Assembly (NCBI GenBank): GCA_001770855.1
Contig: MESE01000081.1
Span: forward strand, 21,686 to 85,685
Length of the DNA stretch: 64,000 nt
Reading direction: 5' to 3'
DNA from: Burkholderiales bacterium RIFCSPLOWO2_02_FULL_57_36
Lineage (GTDB): Bacteria > Pseudomonadota > Gammaproteobacteria > Burkholderiales > Burkholderiaceae_D
Part shown: positions 30,101-36,971 of the stretch, piece after piece
Layout of the letters: each line of letters starts with the position of its first letter
Numbering within the stretch: position 1 is the first letter of the stretch
Program-made: the position numbers and the translations under genes
Notes under the pieces: model-generated
The model's database searches: none
What the model saw: the letters and a program-made list of their open reading frames with translations, nothing else
Told to the model about the DNA's origin: nothing

Positions 30101-32208
30101 ATGAGAAGAAAGGATTGGGCGGCAAGGACCTGAAATTGGATGTGAAGACCTTCGAAGCATCGGCGGTGTACTCGAATATCAAGGACGGCATGAGCGCAGG
30201 CTTCGCGCTCAAGGGCGTCGATATGGGTCTGACCTTCGTCGGACCTAACTTTATTGTTGGCAATACCGGTGTCATCGAAAAGACTGGCGGTTTCTACAAA
30301 GGCAAGGGTATCGATACCACCTTCAAGACCGGCGAGATCATCGGCAACTTTACCATCGAGGAAAACGCGGTCATCCTGAACTCGCTGGACGTGGACCAGG
30401 TCGTGTTCGGCCACACCACCTATACCGGCGACGACGGCAAGAAAGTCGAACTGGGCGGCGCCGGCATCGGCCATATCTTGATCGGCTACGTGAACGTCGA
30501 ACTGGAGCCGGCAAAGGACGACAAGGGCCGGGACACCAAGAAAATCAAGAAGATCAGCGTCGATGAAATCGTGCTGACCGATGTCCATGCCGACAACTTC
30601 ACCTACACCGGCAAATCGGTCAGCCTGAACGAGAAAAAGGAAGAGGTCACCAAGGACATCACGCTGTCCGCTCACAAGGCGTGGATCGACCGTTTCACCA
30701 TCACCGGCGTCGAGCATGACATCGCGAAGAAGCTGACCACGCTGTCGGCCAAGATCGACAACCGCAACGAGAAAAAACCGGCATTCGGCATCGACAGCCT
30801 GTATGCGCGCATCGCCACGCATGTCGGCAGCAAGGAAACGGTGATGGAAATGGCGGCGGATGTGCAGGGCAGCGCAATCACCGGCGACAACATTTCATTC
30901 CAGAGCATCCCGCTCGGCAAGGCGCTCGGCGCCGGCGGCAAATATGAACCGGTCGCGCGCACCGCAATCGGCGGCAAGTTCCGGCTCGACCGGCTGGCGC
31001 TGCTGCATCCCGAAGTGCTGCTGACCGATGAAAAGGGACGCAAGACAGCATTCAAGACCTATGGCACCGACGCCAACAAGGGCAAAGTCGTGATCACCGG
31101 CATCAAGCCGGTGCTGTACCCGAACGGCACGATGGTGGTGCCGATCGAATCGATACGGGTCGACAATTTCCTGATCGAAAAATCCGGCATGCGGGTCACG
31201 GTGCCGCTGGTGGAGCTCAAGGACTTCGCGGCGGCATTGAAAGGCATGGGCAGCGATGAAGGCATCCAGCTGCTGGCGGCGAAAGCGAAGGAATTGTCGT
31301 TCAAGGACTTGCACATGGACATGAAGATCGACCGGTCTGCATCCGGCGATGACAGCGGCGAGAGCGATGAAGCGTCCGTACCGGGTCCGAAATTCTTTGC
31401 CGAACCGGTCGGCGAAATGAGCGGCAAACTTGAAGTGGAACCGCAACTGGGCTATGGGCCTGTCCCGGATCCGAATCTCTATCTGCCGATCCGCAATGGC
31501 AGGGTGAATTTCGAAGATGTCTATCCGTACGCCGTCAATCTGCGCGACGGGAAAATCACCCTCGGCAATTTCGGGATCAACATCCCGGTGAAAGACATCC
31601 CGAAAACGCCCGGCATGCATCCCGAGCAAGGAAAGTATGGCGTCATCGATTTCCGCGAAATGATCGAAGGCATCATGAACAAGCCGAAGGCGCCCAAGGA
31701 CCCGACTGCCAAGCCGGAGCCGCCAGCCGATCTGTCGGGCTTGAATAACCTGCAGTTCGAAGGCCATTTGAAACTCGGCCGGGGCAAGATCGGTTTCGAC
31801 ACCAATAAAAGCGGCAAGCCGGACGAGGGCGACTTATACGCCGAACTGGAAGATGAAAAGGCGGGAGACAACACACTCAGATTCCCGTGGCGGACCGTCG
31901 GCAGGGATGTCGAAGTCAACATCACGCGGCTGCGCGCCAAACGGCTGGCGATCCCCGGCGGCAAGGAGTACCCGGCCGGCAAAACCGGTGAAGCAACAGT
32001 GACCGGGATCAAGATTAATGTGATCGGTCTGGCCAGGATGGAATTCACGATCAAGGTGCGTGTCAAGGAAGGCAAGATCGTGGGTATCGAATTCGGCGAT
32101 GTGTCGGTGTTCGACCAGGACGTCGCCGGCGACTATCCGAAAGTGCAGGCGCAGCCGGCGCCGACTTTGAAAGAAGTGAACCCGAAAGGTGAGGAGGGCA
32201 AGCCATGA
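24103..32208 (+). CDS. Giant 2701-residue DUF4157 (eCIS core domain) protein
   Basis: The largest protein in the window. Residues 1-60 are basic and unstructured. The DUF4157 domain follows, with the zincin motif HELAH at 136-140. Then comes a long helical region (about 190-900), a beta-repeat region starting near 880, and a strongly hydrophobic stretch at about 1027-1050 that could span a membrane. Two coiled-coil-like stretches lie near 1117-1190 and 1496-1570. About 1100 residues of AsmA/TamB-like alternating beta strands (VDIGAASARIAGIQL, ITVSKLMLQTLRL style) run to the C-terminus. DUF4157 proteins are signature eCIS companions, often with toxic C-termini. Here the long beta region could be cargo, a membrane-bridging element or a length ruler. 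The gene overlaps both neighbours and has no internal stop. Confidence 0.85.
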   Translation: MSRQARVQKPMAKPVLKPALKPVSAGLMPRQAHSPAATNDALGPDRTNFPNTGLRLVPHNIHDDDAARALVTRWLVQELAPLLGLDPKRIEIRTDAEAESRTNARGASGLSEQQRIFLHPQRFQPMTEHGRYLLAHELAHAAQRSLASPVPLPTLHARQAAEEEAHEIGTAFSTHRVVQRPRQALPPLVLAADSDVPSLAESVLTSRSREIALIKKYLSGWWVSDGDVFNIMKILDSVAFPVAQAMVQALERKERYWLADNINPPHVYAHRRSVLATYGALDKGQFGAIDLKVFRALPAIGLTTEETEAAAYTLRNLSDGDRQSLLRSENGPAIARIISAPRPSAAELARMQEEALKAARDEAKLAEERTAILAHEKDDSAKSLIDQVRTLLLPRAGGRQNRMPNGADAVTALDLLGQARTSRTRFLYVAERMEQEGLVDELLRLLPSGRYFDTKDHSETLVQLVRSRLSWKNAQLIEDLLSYGLFDWAIRDYEALFAYQLIKLLPLTEQYRFRQRDAGKWYLRLLENLPDDEASGKPLPGLEIRKAETKEEIKKLKSEGIAVDENELLFNASQLYEKKLQDKGATQTLQELIAAFKEAKKGIYRDHEAKDLYRRLVALGGSSLEPGRETPGDQVLREAVVHELDRLGYIDELFGQLPESFLYAEQNRVSTVKIMLARDPARVQAHARELVSRGVTDWMVKDHEAYLAYMCIKALPQDERDGFIAHHAELWERIQAEMSKSQRQSRDLNLYIGDKAGIDRASVLGQLAESATWTEAKLLLLDGLVRMAIAMTEHRFAFERSKEFNAVGSKALQPLVEKYRLWNPAANRADYKPELLKGTRWHEEGIFASLKTLWHGLVLLWNLDVLFIDHKIGARVDLEDVQDFMGGDLKGAHLAKPAKKGTGKANHPDANKVMLLLGRDGKSAEVILPELLIDSTNIQLAGSTLQSGPVTLKNLHLHAAYDSEDLGQPAQAHVEMDSLEASDLLLAKSASMITVSKLMLQTLRLAAGTVDTVTGGNKGERKGRYVPFPLLVIPLLALFMLLALPVYLYKKIAGLFSQGLESGTKEQFGADIAQRTKAIDFSFSSLSVDGLTTSGGQHIAKVGITDFAVRVGLNKATRLRAEQASLDQRLAQLQGKPAAKEAVAKLTERKAAVDAELAQAEKDEQEYLRIKKQILKGGLTPDQQDALQKRLDALKFEEKGAAFIDIGSVEASGISGTVTSKEPIRLTGIHGEGGGAALTDLFALPTATDKELSRRSGAGERPDAPLADKQEGKVSIELGDVHTGEVAFGGGVRTVADIDKKLAELEPVKKVPEIVPLYESLQLLRPKAERYELMVRHGLSALTPTQLDEFRELRRVLTAQADLIVKSIDITRLTLDVNAADGRVDVGAASARIAGIQLPAKGIEIDEVIARGLGVGALPAGGLLNWQDWKKNIKDADGKVDLLQATGVRSKYHGLLFEKATLTGPYAKVKDRGDVLEAGLEKMTVEGIGIAPRIGLLRQRLAGLEEKAKVVPKPDKAKLDAEIAALRSKITELQGLSDARVAAYLQLEKARTPEEIRAAKQAVAESDLTIIMGLAEYGASRIELEDFGARVSGAGDVLGSGFDVDRILKRGVRIEGTGPDKRLLRRFAVTGAHVRESTTDTSVTGGGNFELGEVKTDIHVKRSGDSVFIDLDQINIASFSLSEMLLTADEGGVGMQIGSSGTSSIEGVKLTGKLRMDKRADVKGEGKFPSDFRVAHADVSDFRIDKVSANGLVYRSIPDKIEVAVKSGSIGGIWAKGIQIDFPETKDGKLSVLGSAGIDTISDVDVAGSLVGGWELERGRINGTGLQVDFLQEGEIVATVGDLSATSVSLRGPDGWARFSLRHLSGTVGVKDGVYTLRQVRLGSFEVPAINWRAGTKHIEADKMAKIVDLRVSGKVVTRKEPPKPGEKKADGTPADPKTVVSSVSVSDLFIGSILADHLIYRDGDDRVEIGVPDKDLPQEMKGFKPLYISNVSIKDLEWDEKKGLGGKDLKLDVKTFEASAVYSNIKDGMSAGFALKGVDMGLTFVGPNFIVGNTGVIEKTGGFYKGKGIDTTFKTGEIIGNFTIEENAVILNSLDVDQVVFGHTTYTGDDGKKVELGGAGIGHILIGYVNVELEPAKDDKGRDTKKIKKISVDEIVLTDVHADNFTYTGKSVSLNEKKEEVTKDITLSAHKAWIDRFTITGVEHDIAKKLTTLSAKIDNRNEKKPAFGIDSLYARIATHVGSKETVMEMAADVQGSAITGDNISFQSIPLGKALGAGGKYEPVARTAIGGKFRLDRLALLHPEVLLTDEKGRKTAFKTYGTDANKGKVVITGIKPVLYPNGTMVVPIESIRVDNFLIEKSGMRVTVPLVELKDFAAALKGMGSDEGIQLLAAKAKELSFKDLHMDMKIDRSASGDDSGESDEASVPGPKFFAEPVGEMSGKLEVEPQLGYGPVPDPNLYLPIRNGRVNFEDVYPYAVNLRDGKITLGNFGINIPVKDIPKTPGMHPEQGKYGVIDFREMIEGIMNKPKAPKDPTAKPEPPADLSGLNNLQFEGHLKLGRGKIGFDTNKSGKPDEGDLYAELEDEKAGDNTLRFPWRTVGRDVEVNITRLRAKRLAIPGGKEYPAGKTGEATVTGIKINVIGLARMEFTIKVRVKEGKIVGIEFGDVSVFDQDVAGDYPKVQAQPAPTLKEVNPKGEEGKP

Positions 32209-33197
32209 ACCACAGCAGGCCGATCGTCCAGGTTGCGCGCGGCACGCCGACAGCAGGCACCTTGCTGGCGCCGCCGCGCAGCATGCCGTTGCCGCCCGCG
32301 GAGCGCGTGTTTTTCGAAAGCATGTTGAAACATGATTTCAGCCGTGTGCGTGTGCATACCGGCGAGGGCGCCGCAGCAGCAGCGTCGGCGTTGCAGGCAA
32401 AAGCATTCACCGAGGGCAGCGATATTGCGTTCGCGGCAGGACGCTATCGGCCCGATACGCCGCATGGCCGACAGCTCCTGGCGCACGAGCTGGTGCACGT
32501 TGCGCAGCAGAGCCGGGGCGGCGCATCGTCCGGTTCGGAGACGCGCGCCGCGCAGGCGGCACAACGCGCAGCGCACGGCGAAGCGGTATCGCCGCAGGCG
32601 CAAGGCGGCGCAGAGCAGGGCGTGCAATGCGACGACGATGAGAAAAAAAAGCCGGACGAGGTACCTGTGGTATCGCCGCAGGGCGGCACCGTTCATTTAC
32701 CGACCTTCGGCCGTAAAAGAAAATCTCCGTTCGGCGGCGAGTCGCTGACGCCGCCGTTCGGATTCGAGTCCTCGACATTGCTGCAGCCGTCGCAGACAGT
32801 GCCGCCGCTGGACCTGCAATTGTTCCCGCCGGTTAAACCGCCGTATCACCTGATGCTCAATGCCGACATTCTTGCGCCGTTTTCGCAATACGGCACCACG
32901 CCCGGCGTCGCCGGCATGGATATCCGGGGCGACTGGGCCAGTGCGTACGTGATGTTCCGGCGCTATATGCCGGAAGGTCTGGCCGCGACATCGGCCAACA
33001 CGTTTCTCGCGTCGGCCTACAAATCGTCGTTCGCGTTCAATCAGCCCGATATTTTTGACAAGTCCAATCTCGATTTCAAGACCATGTACCCGAAAGACAA
33101 GAGCACGCCGATCATCCCGCTCCTGTCGTCGAGTTCATTGACGACGATCTACGAGATGATCACCAAGAAGAAAAATACCAACGCCTTTTATTTCTAG
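32205..33197 (+). CDS. DUF4157 (eCIS core domain) protein, putative cargo
   Basis: 330 residues. The DUF4157 unit occupies residues 30-100 (FESMLKHDFSRVRVHTGEGAAAAASALQAKAFTEGSDIAF...), ending in the metallopeptidase-like HELVH at 94-98. A charged linker follows (EKKKPDEVPVV near 145-160) and then an unrecognised C-terminal domain of about 150 residues (PPYHLMLNADILAPFSQYGTTPGVAGMDIRGDW...). In eCIS clusters such N-terminal domains mark proteins loaded with or cleaved for the particle, so the C-terminus is the candidate effector. It overlaps the giant gene by four bases and precedes the tube adaptor. Confidence 0.8.
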   Translation: MNHSRPIVQVARGTPTAGTLLAPPRSMPLPPAERVFFESMLKHDFSRVRVHTGEGAAAAASALQAKAFTEGSDIAFAAGRYRPDTPHGRQLLAHELVHVAQQSRGGASSGSETRAAQAAQRAAHGEAVSPQAQGGAEQGVQCDDDEKKKPDEVPVVSPQGGTVHLPTFGRKRKSPFGGESLTPPFGFESSTLLQPSQTVPPLDLQLFPPVKPPYHLMLNADILAPFSQYGTTPGVAGMDIRGDWASAYVMFRRYMPEGLAATSANTFLASAYKSSFAFNQPDIFDKSNLDFKTMYPKDKSTPIIPLLSSSSLTTIYEMITKKKNTNAFYF

Positions 33198-33199
33198 CC

Positions 33200-33853
33200 A
33201 TGACTTCATTCCCCGGTTCTCCTCAGTTATTGCGCGGCGGTCTGGTCCTGATCGACAACGAGACCGCGGCGGTGCTGCGCATCATCGCGCTGCAGTACAA
33301 CCCGGACACGCTGACGCGCAGCTTCCAGATCAAGGGCGTCAGCGCCGAAAGCGGCGACCACCTCGAAGCGCTGCGGCTGAAAGGACCGCCGGTGGAAACC
33401 ATCAAGCTCGAAGCCGAGATCGATGCCACCGACCAGTTGGCCGACGGCGACCCGCAGACCACGCAGATGGGGATTCATCCGCAGCTTGCAGTGTTGGAAA
33501 CCATTGTCTATCCGAGCAGCAGCCGCTTGTTCGCCAACCGCAGCCAGGCATCGTCGGGTTCGCTCGAAATCGCGCCGATGCAGGGACCGCTGACGCTGTT
33601 CATCTTCGGCCCGAAACGCATCCTGCCGGTGCGGATCCAGGAATTCAGCGTGACCGAAGAAGCATTCGACACTTCGCTCAATCCGATCCGCGCCAAGGTC
33701 AGCCTCGGGCTGCGCGTGCTGACGGTGGACGACCTGGGTTTCGATGCGCGCGGCGGCGGCTTGTTCATGACTTATCTGCAGGCGAAGGAGCAGCTCGCGG
33801 CACAGAACAGGGCCGGCGAGTTCGGCGCATTCGGCATCACCGGCATCCCGTAA
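33200..33853 (+). CDS. Contractile injection system tube adaptor (Afp7/Pvc7-like N-terminal type)
   Basis: 217 residues. The opening GGLVLIDNETAAVLRIIALQYNPDTLTRSFQIKGV is the hallmark of CIS tube proteins that join the inner tube to the baseplate hub, and RAKVSLGLRVLTVDDLGF (about 175-192) is also typical. Phage gp53/gp54 and eCIS Afp7 do this job; in Afp7 the same protein continues into a LysM domain. Here the LysM-like part is a separate gene just downstream, so the function is split in two. It begins two bases after the DUF4157 gene. Confidence 0.85.
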   Translation: MTSFPGSPQLLRGGLVLIDNETAAVLRIIALQYNPDTLTRSFQIKGVSAESGDHLEALRLKGPPVETIKLEAEIDATDQLADGDPQTTQMGIHPQLAVLETIVYPSSSRLFANRSQASSGSLEIAPMQGPLTLFIFGPKRILPVRIQEFSVTEEAFDTSLNPIRAKVSLGLRVLTVDDLGFDARGGGLFMTYLQAKEQLAAQNRAGEFGAFGITGIP

Positions 33854-33910
33854 GGAGCACCTACTGAGCTTTTGGAAAATAAATGACAACGTCACGTATT
33901 GATGCGTTCG

Positions 33911-33991
33911 ACCCCCACCCTAGCCCTCCCCCTGCCCGGGGGAGGGAACTTAGCCCCTTCCCCCTTGCAGGGGGAAGGTTGGGATGGGGGT
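33911..33991. repeat. REP-type GC-rich palindrome cluster (eCIS gap 2)
   Basis: Two hairpins (CCCTCCCCC.../...CGGGGGAGGG at 33924-33946 and CCCCTTCCCCC.../...GGGGGAAGG at 33954-33978) are flanked by CCCCCACCC and GGGATGGGGG arms. They fill most of the 180-base gap and belong to the same family as at 19.2 kb. The block ends next to a CTCAATAGGAGTAC leader of the following gene. Confidence 0.82.
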
Positions 33992-34033
33992 AGTGCGTGT
34001 CAAACATCTACTAAATTCTCAATAGGAGTACAC

Positions 34034-34372
34034 ATGACCACCTACAACTTCCCTCCGACCAGCCGCTATTACGGCATCGAAACCATTACGAAGAAATTCG
34101 ATGGCGAGCGCATGGTGACCTGCCTGCGGCGCAGATTCGTGCCGCCGCCGGAGCGCTTTTCCCTGCTGCAGGAACATGTGGTGGGCGAAGATGAACGCAT
34201 CGACCGTGTCGCGGCAACTTATCTCGGCGATCCGCAGGCATTCTGGCGCATTGCCGATGCCAACACCGCGATGCAACCTGAGCATCTGACCGCCGAAATC
34301 GGCCGGCGCGTGCGCATCACGCTGCCGGAAGGCGTACCCGGCACCCCGAATGCGGGATTGATCGATGCTTAA
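34034..34372 (+). CDS. LysM-like baseplate adaptor
   Basis: 112 residues. The start MTTYNFPPTSRYYGIETITKKFDGERMVTCLRRRFVPP and the later EHVVGEDERIDRVAATYLGDPQAFWRIADANTAMQPEHLT are typical of the LysM-like half of eCIS Afp7/gp53 proteins that seat the tube on the baseplate. I chose ATG 34034, behind AATAGGAGTACAC, although the frame extends further upstream into the REP block. Its last eight bases overlap the spike gene start. It is the partner of the tube adaptor at 33200 and completes the Afp7 function as a two-gene version. Confidence 0.8.
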   Translation: MTTYNFPPTSRYYGIETITKKFDGERMVTCLRRRFVPPPERFSLLQEHVVGEDERIDRVAATYLGDPQAFWRIADANTAMQPEHLTAEIGRRVRITLPEGVPGTPNAGLIDA

Positions 34373-35492
34373 GGGTATTCATCTGTCGCTGATGATCGGG
34401 CCTGCGGTGCCGCTGCCGGCGCCGCAGTCGGTGATCGATGCGCTGGTCAGCGTGCAAGTCACCAGCGGCAAGGAAAAAAGCGGCTTCCAGCTGACCTTCG
34501 CACTCAGCAAAAAGTCGCTGCTGATGACGACGCTGCTGCCGGTCGGCTACTTCGATCCGATGATCACGCGCGTGATCATCATCGTGTCGCTGGGCGGCTT
34601 CCCGAACGCGATCATGGACGGCATGGTCACCCGCCAGGAACTGACGCCGAGCAGCGAACCTGGGCAATCGACACTAACCATTACCGGCGAAGACCTGAGC
34701 ATCCTGATGGACGTGGTCGAGATGCCGTTCATGCGCTATCCCGCGACGCCCGACATTGGCCAGATCTATGCAATTCTCGCCAAATACCTGGTATTCGGCA
34801 TCGTGCCGCTGGCGATACCGCCGTTCATCAACGACGTGCCGCTGCCGACCAAGAAGATCCCGACGCATCAGGGCACCGACCTGGCTTACTTGAAGAAACT
34901 GGCCAACGACCACGCTTACGTGTTCTATGTCGAGCCCGGTCCGCTGCCGGGCGAAAGCATCGCCTATTGGGGACCGGACATCCGTATCCCGGTGCCGCAG
35001 CCGGCACTGAATATCAACATGGATGCGCATACCAATGTCGAGGCTATGAGTTTCAGCCTGGACGGCCTGGCGAAAAAAATCGTGGTGCTCGGCGTCTACG
35101 ATCCGGTGACCGGCAAAGTGCCGATTCCGGTGCCGCTGCCGAACGTCAATATCTTCAGGCCGCCGCTCGGGCTGCGGCCGACCATTCCGTCGAAGGTGGA
35201 ATTCCCGGACTGGTCGTTCAAGGAAGAGTTTCCCGGCATTATCGACAAGGCGCTCGGCGTGCTGGCGCGCTCGTCCGATTCGATCACCGTGCAAGGCTCG
35301 CTCGACGTATTGCGCTACGGCCATGTATTGCGCTCGCGCATGCTGGTCGGCGTGCGCGGCGCCGGGATGGCTTATGACGGGCTGTACTACGTCAACAGCG
35401 TCACCCACAACATCAAGCGCGGCGAATACAAGCAGAGTTTTCAACTGAGCCGCGACGGCTTGATTTCCATTACACCAAAGGTCCCTGTATGA
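34365..35492 (+). CDS. Spike hub protein, phage late control D (gpD/gp27-like)
   Basis: 375 residues forming the trimeric base that carries the spike. Recognisable features are the beta-rich N-terminal hub (SVQVTSGKEKSGFQLTFALSKKSLL), TPSSEPGQSTLTITGEDLSILMD near 98-120, and HQGTDLAYLKKLANDHAYVFYVEPG near 168-192, a hallmark of gpD/VgrG hub proteins. The C-terminal strand region ends GEYKQSFQLSRDG. In Afp/PVC the hub and OB-fold spike are one polypeptide (Afp8/Pvc8); here they are separate genes, overlapping by four bases, so they are probably co-translated. Confidence 0.9.
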   Translation: MLKGIHLSLMIGPAVPLPAPQSVIDALVSVQVTSGKEKSGFQLTFALSKKSLLMTTLLPVGYFDPMITRVIIIVSLGGFPNAIMDGMVTRQELTPSSEPGQSTLTITGEDLSILMDVVEMPFMRYPATPDIGQIYAILAKYLVFGIVPLAIPPFINDVPLPTKKIPTHQGTDLAYLKKLANDHAYVFYVEPGPLPGESIAYWGPDIRIPVPQPALNINMDAHTNVEAMSFSLDGLAKKIVVLGVYDPVTGKVPIPVPLPNVNIFRPPLGLRPTIPSKVEFPDWSFKEEFPGIIDKALGVLARSSDSITVQGSLDVLRYGHVLRSRMLVGVRGAGMAYDGLYYVNSVTHNIKRGEYKQSFQLSRDGLISITPKVPV

Positions 35493-36031
35493 GTGAAGCA
35501 AGCACCAGCGAACCGAAGCGGTTTTACGGCAAATACCGTGGCACTGTCATATTCAACAACGATCCGGAATTGCGCGGCCGGATCATTTGTTCGGTGCCGG
35601 CTGTGCTCGGACCGACACCGTCGAGCTGGTGCGAAGCCTGCGCGCCGCTGGCCGGCCCGACCGGCCTGCCGATGGGCGCCTACATGGTGCCGCCGCTGCT
35701 CGCCGGCGTGTGGGTCGAGTTCGAGCAGGGCGATCCCGGCAAGCCGATCTGGACCGGCTGCCGCTTCGGCACCGGCGATGTGCCGCCGCTGGCGCTGCTC
35801 GGCACGCCGGTATCGCCCAATATCATGATGCAGACGGTGGCGCAGAACTCCATGATGATCAGCGACATGCCGCCCACGCCGCTGACCGGCGGCATCGTCT
35901 TGAGAAGCACCACCGGCGCGATGATCGTGGTCAACGACAGCGGGATTTTTATCCAGAACGGCAAGGGCGCGATGATCACGATGGTGGGCAAGGCAGTGGA
36001 TATCAATGCGGGGGCGCTGACGATTGTTTGA
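35489..36031 (+). CDS. Spike protein, baseplate assembly V (gpV/OB-fold)
   Basis: 180 residues. The OB-fold is seen in FYGKYRGTVIFNNDPELRGRIICSVPAVLG and GVWVEFEQGDPGKPIWTGCRFG (about 12-95). A short beta-repeat shaft with TPLTGGIVLRSTTGAMIVVNDSGIFIQNGKG follows (about 125-165), a typical triple-stranded spike. It is the piercing part carried by the hub at 34365, with which its start overlaps. Downstream, a 200-base REP-filled gap separates it from the PAAR-like tip gene. Confidence 0.9.
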   Translation: MSEASTSEPKRFYGKYRGTVIFNNDPELRGRIICSVPAVLGPTPSSWCEACAPLAGPTGLPMGAYMVPPLLAGVWVEFEQGDPGKPIWTGCRFGTGDVPPLALLGTPVSPNIMMQTVAQNSMMISDMPPTPLTGGIVLRSTTGAMIVVNDSGIFIQNGKGAMITMVGKAVDINAGALTIV

Positions 36032-36039
36032 GTCTGCGT

Positions 36040-36153
36040 CTTGCTCCCTTCTCCCGCGGGCGGGAGAAGGGTCGGGGATGAGGGTGGTTGAATGAGCCAA
36101 GCCTTTGCAATCTCCCTCACCCCCAACCCCTCTCCCGCTTACGGGAGAGGGGA
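36040..36153. repeat. REP-type GC-rich palindrome cluster (eCIS gap 3)
   Basis: Two perfect hairpins, CCCTTCTCCCG/CGGGAGAAGGG (36046-36071) and CCCCTCTCCCG/CGGGAGAGGGG (36127-36152), in head-to-tail arrangement separated by GGGATGAGGGTG...CCCTCACCCCC. The layout is almost identical to the pair at 19.2 kb. Confidence 0.85.
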
Positions 36154-36232
36154 GCTAAGGCGCCCGTGAATTTGTAGTTAAACGCTCAATAGAAAGCACG
36201 CATAAAAAACGAATCAATAACAGGAGGTGCCA

Positions 36233-36589
36233 ATGCCCGGATTTCTTATGCATGTAAACGCAGCCATCAAATGCATGCACACCGCAACTGCAACGATCGC
36301 GCCGTCGCAGTTGCGGGTGTTGGTTAGCGGTCAACCGGTCGCGACCATGCTGAGCAAGATCGGTGTGGTGGGCTGCCCGTTCCAGGTCCCGGTCGGCGCC
36401 GGTACCAAGCCGCAGCCATGCGTGATCGTGAAATGGGCGATGCCGTCCACCCGTTTTCTGGTCGGCGGCAAACCGGCAGCGTTGCTGCCTGCACCCGGCC
36501 CTGGCCCGGCTGCTTGCCAAAGCATCGAACAGATACCGCAAGGGTTTCCTACCGTGAGCACCGTGCAACTGCGCGTGATCGGAACCTGA
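36233..36589 (+). CDS. PAAR-like spike tip protein
   Basis: 118 residues. The protein begins MPGFLMHVNAAIKCMHTATAT, then VLVSGQPVATMLSKIGVVGCPFQVPVGAGTKPQPCVIVKW, with repeated beta turns and cysteine/histidine positions (His7, Cys14, His16, then Cys48 and Cys63) that fit a metal-stabilised cone like PAAR tips. It would sit on the spike and may carry fused or docked effectors. ATG 36233 lies directly behind CAGGAGG. It is separated by one base from the gp25-like gene. Family membership (PAAR-like/DUF4280 type) is inferred from motif and position. Confidence 0.8.
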   Translation: MPGFLMHVNAAIKCMHTATATIAPSQLRVLVSGQPVATMLSKIGVVGCPFQVPVGAGTKPQPCVIVKWAMPSTRFLVGGKPAALLPAPGPGPAACQSIEQIPQGFPTVSTVQLRVIGT

Positions 36590-36590
36590 C

Positions 36591-36959
36591 ATGATCAATC
36601 TCGACTTTCCATTCCATTTCGACAGCCGCGGCAGGACCGCATTGGCGGACCAGACCAAGCATATCCGCGACATGATCGAACAGCTGATCTTCACTAACCC
36701 CGGCGAACGGGTCAATCGGCCCGACTTCGGCAGCGGCGTGCTGCAACTGATTTTCGCGCCCAACAGTCCCGAGCTTGCAGCGACGGTGCAGTTCACCATG
36801 CAGGCGGCATTGCAGCGCTGGCTGGGCGATGTGATCGAGGTGCGCAGCCTGGAAGTGAGTGCGCTGGATTCGACGCTGACGATCGAGCTGGTGTACGCGA
36901 TCCGCCGCACCGGTGAAATACAGACTGCGGCATTCAGCCGCAATGCCGCCACCCTTTGA
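36591..36959 (+). CDS. Baseplate wedge protein, GPW/gp25 family
   Basis: 122 residues. The segment IRDMIEQLIFTNPGERVNRPDFGSGVLQLIFAPNS (about 24-58) contains the gp25 EPR-like knot motif region and the typical F-x-N-PGER-x-RPDFG signature. T4 gp25 and T6SS TssE link the baseplate to the first sheath ring. It is the smallest and most conserved baseplate gene, and lies 12 bases ahead of the large baseplate gene. Identification is secure. Confidence 0.95.
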   Translation: MINLDFPFHFDSRGRTALADQTKHIRDMIEQLIFTNPGERVNRPDFGSGVLQLIFAPNSPELAATVQFTMQAALQRWLGDVIEVRSLEVSALDSTLTIELVYAIRRTGEIQTAAFSRNAATL

Positions 36960-36971
36960 CCAGGAGCCGCG

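Noticed and set aside
19147..36153. CRISPR array for the repeated GC-rich elements
   Set aside because: The copies are palindromic, far apart and lack regular spacers; they are REP-like.
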